In this document: positions 46,341 to 59,667 of the stretch, piece after piece | How positions within the stretch are numbered: position 1 is the first letter of the stretch | Layout of the letters: every line of letters begins with the position of its first letter | Source: Solanum dulcamara | Lineage: Eukaryota; Streptophyta; Magnoliopsida; Solanales; Solanaceae | DNA length: 64,000 nt | Reading direction: 5' to 3' | Assembly: GCF_947179165.1 (NCBI RefSeq) | Contig: NC_077240.1 | Span: forward strand, 58,848,501 to 58,912,500 | Position numbers and translations under genes: made by a program | Notes under the pieces: model-generated | The model's database searches: none | Told to the model about the DNA's origin: nothing | What the model saw: only the letters and a program-made list of their open reading frames with translations

Positions 46341-46659
46341 TTGTCTATGAACATTGTTGTTCATATTGAGGATGAAGAGAAATAGCTAGTTTGGGTTGTA
46401 CACAGATTAGGTCATTTGACTTTTCCATTAATTGATTCCATATATAGGGGTGTCATTGTGCAAATAGTTTTGAATCATCTCTTGAGGCAGATATAAAGGG
46501 AAAATAAGATAATGATCCAACTTTGGTTGAATTGAAGAAAGTTGTTGCTAAAAAAGCCATCGAGGCTTTCTCCCAAAGGGGAGATGGTGTTTTGAGATAT
46601 TAAGGCCAATTGTGTGTGCTGAATGTTGATGGATTGAAAGATATGACACTATTCAAAGG

Positions 46660-47760
46660 TCATAGTTTGCGGTATTCTATTCATGTATGTTCCATTAAGA
46701 TGTATTGAGAATTGAGAGAAGTGTATTGGTGGAATGGCATGAAAAGGGACATTGCCGAATTTGTAGCTAAATGTTCTAATTGTCAACAAGTGAAAGTTGA
46801 GCATCAAAAGCCGAGAGATTTGTCTCAAGATATTAAGATTCCACCTTGAAAGTGGGAAGCCTTGAATATGGACTTCATTATCAGTTTGCCTCATACTCGT
46901 AGGCAACATGATTCTATTTGGGTGATTGTTAACTGAATGCCTAACTCAACTTATTTTCTTCCTATTAAGACTTCATACTCAATCGAGGACTATGCTATAT
47001 TGTATTTCTGAGCATTGGTTAAGCTTCATGGTGTTCCATTGTATCTCTATTTTGGAGATCTTTCAAAAAATGTCTTGGTACCCAAGTGAAGCTTAGTACA
47101 GCTTTTCACCCACAAAAGGATGGCCAAGCCAAACGTACCATTCAAATATTAGAGGATATGTTGAGAGCATGTGTGATTGATTTTAAAGGAAATTGGAATG
47201 ACCATTTTCCATTAATAGAGTCTGCTTATAATAACAGTTATCAATCAATCATTGAGATGGCTCCCTTTGAAAATTTGTATGGTAGGGAGTGTAGATCCCA
47301 TATTGGTTGGTTTGAGGTAAGTGAAGTTGCTTTGATAGGACCTAATTTGGTATTTGAGTCCATGGAGAGGGTTAGACTCATTAGATAAAGATTGAAAATA
47401 GCCCAAAGCTGACAAAAGTCTTATTCAGATGTGAGGAGAAGGGAACTTGAATTTGAGGTTAATGATTGGGTTTATTTGAAAATTTCACCTATGAAGTATG
47501 TGATGCATTTTGGTAAGAAAGGGAAGCTAAGTCCCCATTATGTTGGACCATATCAAATTTTGAGGAGAATTAGTAAGGTGGCTTTTGAGTTGTATTTGCC
47601 TTCAGATTTGGCATCGGTGCATCCGGTGTTCCATGTGTCATTATGTACGAAGTTTGTTGGTGATCCTAGCTCTATTGTGACATTGAAAAGCATTGAGGTT
47701 AAGGAGAGTCATTCTTATAAAGACGTTTGGTTGAGATCTTGGACTGTCAAGTTAGAAAGT
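46660..47760 (+). pseudogene. Integrase of the family T element, with C-terminal region
   Basis: Landmarks: HSLRYSIH and KCSNCQQVKVEHQKP (HHCC zinc finger, changed spacing), LNMDFI (first catalytic Asp), a decayed second-Asp region (YFGDLSKN), LSTAFHPQKDGQAKRTIQIL with the Glu in LEDMLRACV. The C-terminal region is the best-kept part of the element: open frames 47086-47388 and 47431-47763 with SYDVRRRELEFEV-like text, GKLSPHYVGPYQILRRI (GPY motif) and HPVFHVSLCTKF. Stops separate the pieces. Confidence 0.85.
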
Positions 47761-47763
47761 TGA

Positions 47764-47935
47764 GAAATAAAGAAATACCTTCAGTTAAGGTGTTATAGAG
47801 GAATCAAGAGGTTGAGGGTGCTATGTGGGAAGCCAAAGCCGATATGATGTCCCAATATCCTCATCTCTTTCCTTTCATGTCTAGTCAAGGTATTCAGTTC
47901 CTTGATGAACCAATCAGCCCAAATCATTCATTTTA
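47764..47935 (+). pseudogene. Polyprotein C-terminal tail (chromodomain-like position)
   Basis: In shifted frames WEAKADMMSQYPHLFPF and QGIQFLDEPISPNHSF are readable, the tail that follows the integrase C-terminus in Tekay/Del-type plant gypsy elements; W-E-A-x-x-D is the end of the chromodomain-like fold. The start of the domain is decayed. Confidence 0.6.
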
Positions 47936-48118
47936 GTTGTTCTCATGGTTTCATATGCATTCATGTTAATGAAATGAGTTTTAAAGTTATCTTTTGATTT
48001 GAGATCAAAGATTTCATATTTTTATGCATTACCAAGATATTTTACATTCATGTTGGGCTGTTATGTTCCTTTCCTATTCTATTCATGCCAGCTTGAGTTC
48101 CATTAGAGGATGAATGCT

Positions 48119-48134
48119 CCAAAGGGTGAGATAT
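48119..48134 (+). promoter_or_regulatory. Polypurine tract of the family T element
   Basis: CCAAAGGGTGAGATAT immediately before the 3' LTR start at 48135, after the usual GAGGATGAATG context. Confidence 0.8.
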
Positions 48135-50263
48135 TATAAGACTCCAAAATTTGGAAATTTGGAAAATAAGGATCAAAACATAAAATTACTAAAACCTAGA
48201 ATTTTTGGCACTATGTGATAACCAAGAAAAGATATCTTGGGTTGTGATCCGCACCATACCTCATGGTGAGCCACCGTGGTGGTGGTTCTTAAGCTCACAC
48301 CTATAAAGAGGGATAACGATAAGGGACCATGAACTATGGTTAGCACCACGGGCTGTGATTCCCTCCATGGAAACTCCAAGGAAAGGACCACGCCTCATTA
48401 CCACGAGCAATGTAGCCCTTCACGAACCATGGTGAATTCCATGGTGGTCGCCTTTGTAGACCACCTGAAGGTCTTGTACCACGACAATTGTTCATGGACC
48501 GTGGTGCCCTCCCAAGATTTAAGTTTTTGTCAATCACTACAGACACCACCACGGGCCATGATGAGCATCACAGACCATGATGGATTCTCTGTGGTGAGTA
48601 CCAGTTCCAGTAAAATAAAGGATAATTCAGTCAATTCCCTATTTGTTTATTAATATATGTAGACGTTTTAGGACAAGGCTCATTATGAAATTTTCCCAAA
48701 TACTCTTAAACCTATTATTTTCAGTCATTAATTTCAAATAATATTAAGTCTTCTCTCTCAAGGTTCATTCAACAGTTCACCTTCTTCATCATGTTTGGCC
48801 AGGGTTTCTTCAAGAACAAATCTTCTTTTTCAATTTCAAGTTCAATTTCAATAAAGATATGTAGGGATTAATCCATGGGTCCCTTACCCATGGAGTCCCA
48901 AGGTTTTCATTTCAAATCTCATGAAATTCAATTGGGTTTGTAACCCTAATTGGTGAATTGCATTAGGCCTTTTTAATTATGTTTATAATCATTATAAATG
49001 ATCATTATGATTTGAAGTTGAATTATGATTGTCCATGAAGGAAGCTAATTTCAATGAAGATATTATGAAGTATGATTAGGAATTTAATAATTTCAAAGTA
49101 TTATCATGATTTTCATTCAACTGACTATGTACATCAATTGTACTCTAAATAATTCTGAATTATTATCATGAATTACGATTATGTTCAAGATATGAATTTT
49201 ATGCAAGGTATGAAGAAGAGTGACTTAGAGTCTAATATGGTGACCTAGGAACCTAATTACATGAATTATGCAAGTATGATTTATGATGATGAAATGTCAA
49301 TACTCACATTGCAATTATGATATGAAATGAGCTATTTTATGAGTTTCATTCTATGATCAAGCCTATGATATACGTTAACTATGATTACTATGGTATATTA
49401 TGTATTTCATAGCATTTGACTTAGCACCGAGCGCACTTTGAGGTGGGAGCCCTACCAAAAGCCTCAGTAGCATCCTCAAGTCTCTTAAATTATGTACCAC
49501 TGTAGGCTGCCTTCATGTCTTAGCTAGTGGATCCATATATAATATATGTACATGACCTGCCTAGCGGGGTAGAATCTATCTTGGCAAGTAGATTTCCTTT
49601 TCTTCTTTTGTATGGGGAGACATCAGGATATGTTATAGCTCGCATGCTGTTATTATTGGTTATGATTTTATCCCACATATGTATGCTCTCATACGCTTCT
49701 TCATGATTTTAAGGATGCCCTTTTTATGCTTTGAAGTTTATGGTTTTCTCATGACTTTACTTATCCTATTTATCATGTACGTTAATTGATCATTGCATAT
49801 TATAATTTATATTACATGTCATTCCCTGATAATTAGTATATTCAAATGTACCAACGCGTATTGTTGCCTATATTTTCTCACAATGTAGGGGCTGAGGATC
49901 ACATTTCCAAGCATGGCTAGTAGAGGTTTTATCCGGTGAAGATTTTGGTGAGTCCTCTTCCATTGAGGGCGATTTATGAGTTGTTTCCTTGTTAAGACTT
50001 TGTTTATATTCTTGTTGAAGGTGATCTAGGGACATGTCTTAGACTCTACCCTTGTTCTGTAGTAGAGGAATTCATTGGACATATGTTTTAGAGTCTATGT
50101 CGTCAACCCTATACTCATTATGATTCATGATTAAGACTCCTTTTATGTTATGTACACATTTACTTTACTTTATACCTTTTTATAATATGTCAAGAGGCTT
50201 GGTTGGTGCCCTTCGAGGTTTCTACCACCTTTGTATGACTAGGCCCTAGGTCGGATCGTGATA
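48135..50263 (+). repeat. 3' LTR of the family T element
   Basis: 2129 bp from TATAAGACTCC to GTGATA, flanked on the right by ATTTC. U3 words like ACCACGGGCC and ATGGACCGTGGTG occur at 48240-48600; the hairpin at 49867-49889 pairs through one T:G. Confidence 0.9.
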
Positions 50264-50268
50264 ATTTC

Positions 50269-50650
50269 CATCAATACAACAGACAGTTCCAGTAGACTAT
50301 AGACTTCCAGTTTAGCAGTGGTCAGCTCCACCTCTACCTGGAGCTATCGTATATCTAGAGCCTATATTTTTCTATGTATGTATATACATTAGGATGAGTA
50401 TGTCGGGGCCCTGTCCCGACCAATTATCAGAATCTCAGATGCACTCTTTAGAGGCTTCTTAGACTTAGTTTTGTTTAAGTTTTAAGTAACCCAGTGGGTT
50501 CTTTTGTTATCTATGTTTATTGTGAGTCTTGGTATATGTTCTGATATTTATCAATCTGTAGCTTTAGTATGAGTTAATACATATATTAGCAGGTGCTCGG
50601 ATAAGTCCTCGATGTCCGCCCCTCTCTAGTTAGGAAGGTGACATTTTTGT
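50269..50650 (+). repeat. Right half of the insertion target, old long-LTR-like repeat
   Basis: Continues 40107 across the inserted element. GGGGCCCTGTCCCGACCAAT, TAGAGGCTTCTTAGAC and CAGTGGGTTC resemble parts of the family L LTR near 400-600 in style; homology is weak. Confidence 0.4.
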
Positions 50651-51829
50651 GGTGTCTTTTTGAATGAGATATAGTTATCTCTTTTATAGGATAATGATGA
50701 AACTTATAACTCTAATTTATTCAAGAGATGCATCATCCCTTGTCCCTTAAATCCCACTTTATTCATGAATATATAACTTTTCCTCTTTTAGTATAAAAAA
50801 ATTCAGTGGAGTTGTAACTTACTTAATGAATGAAGCAAGTTATTAGTCAACTCATACATGGGTGTATCCATTTCTAATATCTCTCAATAGCTCACATATG
50901 ATGGGATGTATCACGTAGAGCTTTCATTTTAGATATTTACTCTAAATGTGTTGTCTTGATCATTCAGGCACTAAGTTTAGGAGCTTTTATACTAGAAATC
51001 CTTTTCTGAATTAGAATAAGAGACTAATACCATTTTGATCACTTATGAAATTATCATATTTTAAAAAAAAAGTGCCTCAGATACCCTAGATATATCTATA
51101 TACATATGAGTTGATCTCAGACTTCATAATGAATTGATCTCAGACACAAGAATAATTTGTATATATTTAATATAACTTTTATTTTTCTCACATATCACTT
51201 AGATCGAGATTAATTGTCTATCTAGCATTATTCTTTATCATCATATTTTCTTAACCTTTAGTTTCATACTAAAGTAACATGCACTAAACAATCACCTCAT
51301 GATATTCTTAAAGTCACAAGGGTACCAATTAAAGAATTTAATTTCTTTCAAGGTCTCACAAAGAAGTGAACTAAGGTCTAGTTACTTGCCTTTCAATTTG
51401 CGATAATGAAGCACATGTTGTATGAAATGCACGTTATGATGTGCCTCTTATTCCATCAAAGTGTATATCAATTATTAGTTTTGTTTACATTGTACAAATC
51501 TTGGTCCAAGTAAATCATTTACTTGAACTAAGTCTACGATCTCACATCTGGCTACATGTATTATGGATATTGAAAATTCATAATTTTGATCCCTATGTTT
51601 GTCATTTCTTTTTGATCTCATCCTAGTACTCTACTAGGGAGCTATTGTATGATGTGTTCTTACTCGAATAAGTCACACCTATTAGCTACCTTTTTAGTGT
51701 TAAGAAACACAAATATCTCATTTTGGCTCACTTTTCATAAGCTCTCAAGGCGATTTCTTGTGTAAGAAAATCAATCTTATCAACCTGTATGATATACTAT
51801 AGTATTGTGTATATTCTAATCAATAAGCA
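50650..51829 (-). other. Probable 3' flank or LTR of the copia remnant
   Basis: AT-rich, no coding. By position it would hold the copia 3' LTR on the minus strand, but no clear TG...CA ends or matching second LTR is present in the window. Confidence 0.3.
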
Positions 51830-52530
51830 CATCTTTAGGTATAGGCTTTATTAAGGAATTTGCTACCATCTTGTGTGTAGAAATGTACTGTAAAGTAATT
51901 TTCTTTTGTGTTATGATGTCTTTAATAAAATTATACTTTGTATTTTTTTGCTTAGTCTTATTATGATACTTAGGGTATTAAGTATAAGTCATCATTTTTC
52001 GGCAATCACAAAAGAGTTGCACGGGATCCATTGGCCTTCCAATGATCCCGAAGTGTTTCATGAACCTCTTTAGTCACACAATTCTTTTTATTGCCGTTGA
52101 ACATGCAATGAGATTTACTTTCATAGTTGACAAAGTTGTGCATGTTTGTTATTGCTACTCCACGAAATGGTACCATCATTAATCAAAAATACATAATCAG
52201 AAGTGACCTTTTTTTCATCTAAGTGTCCACTACAGTCAATATCACAGTACCCACAATCGTATGGCACTCCCTTGATAACATAATTTATAATAGCAGTGCC
52301 CCTTCAAGTTTCTCAAGATTCTCTTAATAATTTTCTGATGTGTTTTTCCTCAATTTTACTAATAACGACTTACAAAACACACTACATAAAAAATATTGAG
52401 AAGTTTACACAATATTACATACACTAAAATCCCAATTGCACTTGAGTATACACTAAAATCCCAATTGCACTTGAGTAAGGGACCCTCTTCATGGCATTAT
52501 TTTCACTTTCAGTTTAGGACATGTTTCAAA
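51830..52530 (-). pseudogene. Ty1-copia polyprotein remnant (end of RT, RNase H, C-terminus)
   Basis: On the minus strand, in order: AMKRVPYSSAIGILVYTQV (start of the region after the copia RT core), a decayed HW..RYLKGT region, DIDCSGHLDEKKVTSDYVF then GTISWSS (copia RNase H: D-AD-AG, STSGY, ISW), and KYNFIKDI..KKITLQYIST then SLIKPIPKDVL (the ADxxTKPLP tail). Several stops and shifts; integrase, RT core and gag are absent or unreadable. This is the only copia-type sequence seen in the window. Confidence 0.75.
52419..52476. repeat. Perfect 29-bp tandem duplication
   Basis: ATACACTAAAATCCCAATTG and the following CACTTGAGT occur twice without change (52419-52447, 52448-52476) inside the copia remnant; a recent local duplication. 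Confidence 0.9.
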
Positions 52531-52854
52531 AACTAAAAATTTTCACCTTTAGATACAAGGGTCTTTATTGCTTCATACAATTATTTAGGCCTACAAAACT
52601 TATATTAGACCTGGTGCTCTTGACTCAGCTTCAATATAGCAAATTAATTGTTTAGAAACTCAAAATGAGGCTATGACATGCTTAAATTGATTTACTATAA
52701 ATGACTCCAAGTTCATAATAGTATAATCATTTTTTTGCTTTACAAGTACCTAAGAAAAAGAATATAGTCAGATTTAGTATTAATAGTGTTTTCAAATAAC
52801 ATTTTCAGAAAAGCTTCTGGCAAGAAAAAAGGCTTAATAACTCCCTTAGATGTT

Positions 52855-54136
52855 GTCACGCTCCGAGTCAACTACTGAGTGAAAGACTAACCATACATAT
52901 GAAATCTTAAAGATGTGAGCATTTAAAAATATTTAAAGAACTTAAAACATATCATTCACATTTTATGCAAAAGTTTGAAAATAACTTTGAATATAATTAA
53001 TAATAATGTGTAAACCATATGAATAATAAGATTGAACTAACTCACTAACTTGGCCATAAAGCCTCTACTAACTGAGATACGTGTTGGACATGACCCATGA
53101 CTACCTAGATAAAGAACTAACTATCTTCTAATACTAAAAGACATAAACAAACGGAATCCTCCAAAATCAAGGAGGTCTCACCAAAATCTGATGGAGAGAA
53201 GATCTCGATGAAGTGAATGTTTTTGACCTGAACACCTTTATCTGCATAATTAAAGGATGTAGCATCGAATAATCTTAGTATATAAAATGTACGCTATGTA
53301 ATATATTTGAAGAAAACAGTAGGCTACACTGGATATGCATGTTGAAAAGAGAGTAAAATAAATTGACTAAAAGTAAAGCATGTAAGTGTAATAGAAATAA
53401 TAAAGTTTTACAACTAAATATTATAATTTACCTTTATTGGGGAGTTTTTCTAACAGAAAACCATAAATATGAGTCTCGTGATGATACAATGTCTTACCCA
53501 CATTGTCAGATCCATCCAATACTTTGTCAGTGTAAATGACAAAATAAACTTATGGATCTGTATCTAAGACCTTGTCAGGGGTCATGTGAGGAGTCTCCCG
53601 AACCAATGGCATGCTCCAATCTTATGATGGTGGCACAGTTTATGGGGTTCAAGTTATCTAAGCCATTACCCAACTCGGTGCTCAATATTAATCCCAAATT
53701 ATGCAATAATACTTATACTAGTCTTTGTGGTGGGTTGATACTCAAATATGCTTTTTTGTAATCATATTAAACATTTATTTAACTGACCGAAACATCTTTC
53801 TAAAACTGTTTATGCTTTGTTTAACTAGCTATACTCTTACTGTAAAAATAATGTTGTTGGGATGCTTAATTTTCCTTAAATTTCTTCTTGAACGATAACA
53901 TAAATACTTGAAACTTACTTTGACTCTAGAATAATGCATGATAATAACTATGCAAAAGCTTTCAAACCATTTATATCTAAAAAGGGTTCATGCAATAAAC
54001 AATGTGTGAACAACAATCAAGGATTAAAATACATGAATAACCACAGTCTCAATGATGAGAATCAAGAATCAACGATAAGAAAGTAAAGGCAAGTTCAAAA
54101 TCCATGAAACTTGGAGTAAAATCCTAGATTTAAATT
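52855..54136 (-). repeat. Third-family LTR, truncated, minus strand
   Basis: The low end TGTCACGCTCCGAGTC is an LTR terminus. 53440-53680 is similar to 7985-8230 in the same orientation (GAGTTTTTCTAACAGAAAAC versus GAGTTTCTCTAACCGACAAC). The frame at 53552-53761 lies in this shared segment and is not a gene. The U3 end is missing. Confidence 0.65.
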
Positions 54137-54357
54137 ATCACGGACCAAGACTACCCCCTAGTCATGACACAATACTTAAAGAGAGAAGTGGCCCTAAGAT
54201 AACCTCATTTCATAGCATGCCACTAAGATAACATATATAACAAATAACATGAAAAAATAAATAAATTCTCAACTAACTATACTAGCATAAGAGAAATTTG
54301 AATATAATGACATAAGCAAAAATACAAACTGACAGTCTGAAATCCTCTAACTATAAT
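54137..54357 (-). repeat. LTR-end fragment, minus strand
   Basis: ATCACGGACCAAGACTACCC and GTCATGACACAA resemble LTR termini (reverse complement ...TCCGTGAT); about 220 bases before a plus-strand LTR starts. Confidence 0.4.
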
Positions 54358-57357
54358 TGTAAGACCTCGGAAATTGAAAGGAAAAACAAAAGGAAATAAT
54401 GCAGGAAAGAGTTGTTAAAATATACTATGCAGGTTCATATGAACCATAGAAAGTTCTACGGGTCGTAGGAAGGCAATCATAGGAAGCCTGTAAACCTCGG
54501 AAAATTGAGTCTTCTGAGATGGTCAAAGTTGACGACCCATAAAGGTATTGATGAACCATAGAAAAGGCTCGTAGAATTCATAGAGACTGGAAATTTCACT
54601 AAGTTTGAACCCACCCAATGAGGAGTTCCTACAGACCGTAAGAGCTTCTACGATCCGTAGGAAGGACCCATAAGGGAGGTTCAGGAATTCAGAAATTTGG
54701 GTTTCAAAAAATTTTTCGAGAAGAAAGGTCTCTACAATCCATAGGACCATTCAGGGATCGAAGGTCAAACTTGTAGAAGGGTTCTTGAAGTTGGGATATT
54801 TTAAGTTTTAGAACTCCTTCAAGGAACAAGCAGGACGGTCTGTAGGGTTTTTGAAGGATCATAAAATCCTCTCATAGGATGGGGTCCTGATATTTGAAAT
54901 TTTTTCCAAGTGTTGGGTTTATTGACAATCCATTCCTACGACCCATAAATAGACCTATGACCCACAGGTCCCTACTCGTAGGCCATTTTAGCAGTTTTAA
55001 TAAAGGACATTTTTGTTTTTTCCTACTATTTTATAAATGTACCTAGACACTTTTGGGGTATTATACTAAGACTATAACTACCAAAAACCTTCACATTCCA
55101 ACCATTCCCTCTTACTTTCTCAAAATCACACTAAGGCATCAAGGATTCTCTCGCAAAGAGCTCTTCCTCTTCATCAAGCTAGGGTTCTAATGATCAAAGA
55201 TTTTCTTCAGAATTTCAAGTTGATCTTCATCAATATATGTAGGAATTCATCCATGGATCTCTTCCATACATGGAGCCCCAAGAAGTTCTCTCTTCTTTTA
55301 TCAATTCCAATTCTATCAATTCTAGGGTTTTTAAAACATTGCATATGGTCAAATTTAATTATGTTCTTATTCATTGATAATAGTCTATTCATACATATTT
55401 TCAATGGAATTATATGTTTTCAAGGTATTTTACACTGATCCATGCATTATGTTATCAATTTCAAGTATGAATTACGGATTCATGATTTGTAGTTTAGGTA
55501 CTCTCAAGTATTATTTATGAAAGCTATGTATTATGATTCAAGTATGACTTCAAGTAATAAAGCATAAATTGTGAAAGGTTTTCTCACAATAAGTAAGTTA
55601 TCATGTTTGGATGCATATAAAGGTAAGTATCATCAAGTTCAAGTTTTGATCATGGTTTTCAAGGAGCTATTTTTATGTTATATTTTTAGGATGTTGGATT
55701 TGTTGATTTACCTTTCCTAATGACTATTTTTTATATATTCCATTAGGATTAACTTAGCACCAAGTAAATTTTATGATGGGGATCCATGAGAGAACCGTAG
55801 TCGCAACCATTACTTTTTAAACTATATGAAATTATAGGTTTGCCATTATGGCTTAGCTAGTGGATCCACATATAGCTCATATTATATTCTATTTATGATA
55901 TAGAGTTTACCTTGGAAAGTAGACTCTCTCTACTCGGTGTGGGAGTTACATGTAATTCTATGTTATAGATCACATGGTCTTATATGTTGATTATGGTTAA
56001 TATATATGGTTATGTTCTATAAGTTCTTATGATAATGGTTTTATGATGTATTGACTACACGGTTATGATTTTCAAATACCTTCATGTTCTTTTACTCATG
56101 TTTTCAAGATATTAGTCATGCATCACATATTCATATTGACTATGTCTGATTATATTATTCATGCATGCTTCTCACATATTTAGTGCATTCCATAAACAAA
56201 CACATACTTTTTACATATCGTGTATCCTAATGTACAGTCGAATGATCATTATGCACACTCCAATCATGGGTAGAGCTTTGAAATACTATTCATCTTTGTG
56301 GTTAGTCCTTATGATTCAAGGATGAGATATTTACTATTTCTACTTCTCTTATGACACTTATCTTTCACTTGGTTGAGCTGGGAGCATGTCCTACGCCCCT
56401 TCTATAGTATTATTAGAGGCATGTGAGATATTATGGAGTCTGTGTTGTCTTCTTTCTATTGAGGTTTGAGCTTGATTTCTCTTTTATCGATACATCTATG
56501 TTTAGACCCTTATTCTGTTTTTTCTGTGTTATGTCCTAATTAACTCATGTATGCTCATGAATGATATACTAAGAGGCTTGGTTGTGCTCTCTTGATATTC
56601 TAGTTGTCGTGACGCACCTAGGTGCTAGCTTGGGTATTGACAAACTTGGTATCAAAGAATAAGGTTTAAGGTGTCTTAAGGAGTCTGACATGTCGCATCA
56701 AGTAAAGTCTTGTTCATTAGTGTGAAGCGATCCATAGTTATGAATGGGATACTATGAGGTGTTTAGGAAACTTCACTCTTTCAACATTCTTATGTCGTAC
56801 AATAGAGTAGAACTTTAAGGCTTTTCCTTCTAACAGTTTCTCTTTGCGATTACAGAACTATGCCTCTAAGAAGATTCCCCGCAAGAAGGAACGTCAATGA
56901 CGACCAACAAGCTCCCCAAGTTCTAATTGACCCCTTGAATGAGCAAGTCTCTCATATGGAGTTTTGAGCTGCATCCCAAGTTCTTTCCCAATTCATTGAC
57001 TCTCAAGCTAATAGGTAAGTGGTAGCTCCCGTGAATCCAAATATGGGTGTGGAAGCTAGCCGAGTCTGTAATTGCACCCATATGAACCCTCCTAAATTTC
57101 ATGGTTCTAAGGTGCATGAGGATCCACAAGAACTTATTGAGGGTATTATTAAGATTGTTGACATAGTAGGTATTTGTATAGTGGAGAAAGAGGACTTAGT
57201 GGCATATCAACTCAAAGGGGTTTCACAAGTGTGGTATGATCAATAAAGAGTGAAAGAGGTAGAAAAGATAGTCCAATTGATTGAGAGGAATACAAAAGTG
57301 TTTTCCTTGAACGGTTCTTTATTTTGTAGTTGAGGGAAGCTAAGGTGAAATAGTTCA
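54358..57357 (+). mobile_element. Family T element, 5' part (LTR, primer site, start of gag), interrupted
   Basis: LTR 54358-56642 (TGTAAGACCTCGG to TTGACA), decayed primer site at 56647 (TGGTATCAAAGA), gag from 56860. At 57357, inside gag, another LTR starts. The downstream half of this element is not in the window. U3 (54420-54990) is rich in CTACGACCCGTAG-like words. Confidence 0.85.
56860..57357 (+). pseudogene. gag start of the interrupted family T element
   Basis: MPLRRFPARRNVNDDQQAPQ, then MEF followed by stop (TGA where other copies have an Arg codon), then the open frame 57019-57246 with CTHMNPPKFHGSKVHEDPQE and YQLKGVSQVWYDQ, the gag domain. The frame then decays through a stop and a region equivalent to FFPLELREAKV before the LTR at 57358 cuts it. 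Confidence 0.8.
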
Positions 57358-59651
57358 TGTGAGACCCCAAAAGTTGGAAAGTTGGAAAAATGAGGAACAA
57401 AAGATAAAATTCCAGAAAACTCAACTTTTAGGCATCAGGTGGTCTACACGAGACCCAATATGGGCCGTGAAGAGGAAAACAGGCCGTAAAAGGCTAGCAT
57501 GGTCCATGCCCTACTAAATTTTTACAGAGGTGAGGACCATGAGAGACCACCACGACCTATGGTGCGGTCCACAGACCGTTATCGCTTCCATGGTGGACAC
57601 ATCTGCAAGCCCTATTAGAATCATCTTCACTTTTCAAGTTCATGAAGCATAGAAGCCTCCACGGACTGTGAAGGTCTCCATGGAGGAACATCTGAAACTT
57701 CCCAACAAATACAAAAATTTGATATTCAAGGCAACCAACCCAGAGGACCACTACGGACCGTGTTGCTCATGATAGGCCATGGTGGGGCTCTTAGTGGGCT
57801 ACCCTCCCAAAACCCTTTTTCAAAATTTCCCAGTCCCTCACCACGGAGGGGACGACAGACCATGGTTCCCTTCCCGGTCTATGGTGATGGCCCATTATGT
57901 GTCCCTAATTCATCTTTAATAAAGGTTATTCTAGTCTTTTCCCAATATATCATTAATAATTGTGGACGGTTTTTAGGATTAAGTGTTTTTAGGACTAAGT
58001 TCATGCCTATTAACCACCCTAAAATATTCTAACTCTTTCATTCTCTTCATAACTCCCAAAACCCGAAAGTCTTTTCTCCTAAGTCTTCTATCAAGAAAAT
58101 TTCAATATGATTCTTCAGGGTCAAGCTTTCAATCTCTACAATCTAGGGCTAATAAAGGTTAAGGTATGTGAGACTTCATCAATGGGTACCTTACACCCAT
58201 GGAATCCCAAAGATCTCTTCTCAATTCTCTTATAAATTCTTCAATTAAAAGCCCTAAATGCATTATTTTCATTGGGTCTTCTCGAGTATGATATACTCTA
58301 ATGTTATAGTCCAATTATGCATATTTCACATCATTTTGTATGATTTCAAGTTGAATTTCAATGACCCATGATATAGACTAGTTTCAAGTAGAATTTATGA
58401 GATATGATCATGATTTTCAAGTTATATTTTGTGAAAGCTCTATGCTATGAATTAAAGATGTTTTATGCAAAAAAGTTTATGAATGATGATTTTATGAAGC
58501 TTCAAACAAAGTTAATAATAGGACAAGTTAAGTCCCTATAGATTTTTATGATCAAAGATATGTAATGATGAAAGGCCTACACCTATATTGCATGAGTTAT
58601 ATGAAAGATGAACTAATCCTATGCTTTATTATGATAATGTTAGATGAGCTATTCTTATTATGCTTTAAAATGATGGATTGATAGGTAGTTACTTTCTTTT
58701 TCTATGATGTCTATGATCATATTTATTGAGTTCTATTGGGATATAGACTAATCACCGAGAAGACTTTTAGGTAGGGTTTTGTCCGATAATGCAGTTAATT
58801 ACCCAAGGGAATCCTAGTAGCAATATTAAGTCCCAAACTACATTGCCCGCGTAGGTTTACATATGAAAATATGGAAAAGCTAGTTGATACACATAGCCCA
58901 TTTAAAGAGTTACTTATAGAGTATGCCCCGGCAAAGTAGCCTCTCCTTTCTCGATGAAAGAGTCATCACATTCCATATATTATTTTGCATGGTCTTATAA
59001 GTCTGTCAAAGGTCCTATCCCACACAAATTTAGTTGAGAATGAGTTCTTATGATGATTATGAGATTCTTTTGATGTATTGACTATTGAGGTAAGTTTTTT
59101 GATGTTTTTTATGACTTTACATAAGTTTTAAAGAAATTGGTCTTGCATCCCATGATTCATATTGATATTGTCCTATGTTTATTGTTTATGCATATTCTTA
59201 CATACGTAGTGCATTCCATGTACTAACGCATACTTATTGCCTACGTTGTATCATAATGTCGGGGCCGATGATCTTCATCCTCCTTCCACTTGTGACTAGA
59301 GATTTTCATAGATGCACTTTGGTGGTGAGTCCTTATATTTTGAGGACGTGAAATTTCACTTTCATGTTGACATTTGACTACGTCGTTACTCTTATGTTGT
59401 CATGGATGAACTATGAGCTTGTCTAATGCCTCCATCTAGTATTAGAGGTATGTTAGATAGTACGGGTCTATGTTGTCATTTATTCTTATTTGCGACATAT
59501 GATCTATTTGAGATGTTGTTTTCATATTATGATTTAGTCTTTATTTCATTACCTTATGTATGCTCATGAATGTTAGTCTAAGAGACATGGTTAGGGTCCT
59601 TCGGGATTCTCATCATTATATTACGACTAGGCCCTAGGTCGAGTCATGAAA
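57358..59651 (+). repeat. 5' LTR of the nested family T element
   Basis: TGTGAGACCCCAAAAGTTGG to CATGAAA, 2294 bp. U3 (57440-57900) carries CACGGACTGTGAAGG and ACGGACCGTGTTG words; donor-like AAGGTATGTGAG is at about 58160; the hairpin (59240-59262) has lost pairing at some positions. Confidence 0.88.
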
Positions 59652-59655
59652 AAAT

Positions 59656-59667
59656 TGGTATCAGAGC
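59656..59667 (+). promoter_or_regulatory. Primer binding site, initiator tRNA-Met type
   Basis: Exact TGGTATCAGAGC after the LTR. Confidence 0.9.

Larger units (their letters stand above)
40108..50263 (+). mobile_element. Complete family T Ty3-gypsy retrotransposon (Tekay/Del-like), decayed
   Basis: 10.16 kb with 5' LTR 40108-43144, primer site, gag, protease, reverse transcriptase, RNase H, integrase and C-terminal tail in gypsy order, purine tract and 3' LTR 48135-50263. Exact target duplication ATTTC (40103-40107, 50264-50268). The many stops, the changed protease and RT catalytic motifs and the strong divergence between the two LTRs show an old, inactive copy. Clade assignment rests on the order RT-RNase H-integrase plus the YPHLFPF tail, and is an inference. 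Confidence 0.92.

Noticed and set aside
54137..54357. End of a complete family T element
   Set aside because: Only 220 bases of an LTR-like end are present, with no primer site or purine tract linked to it.
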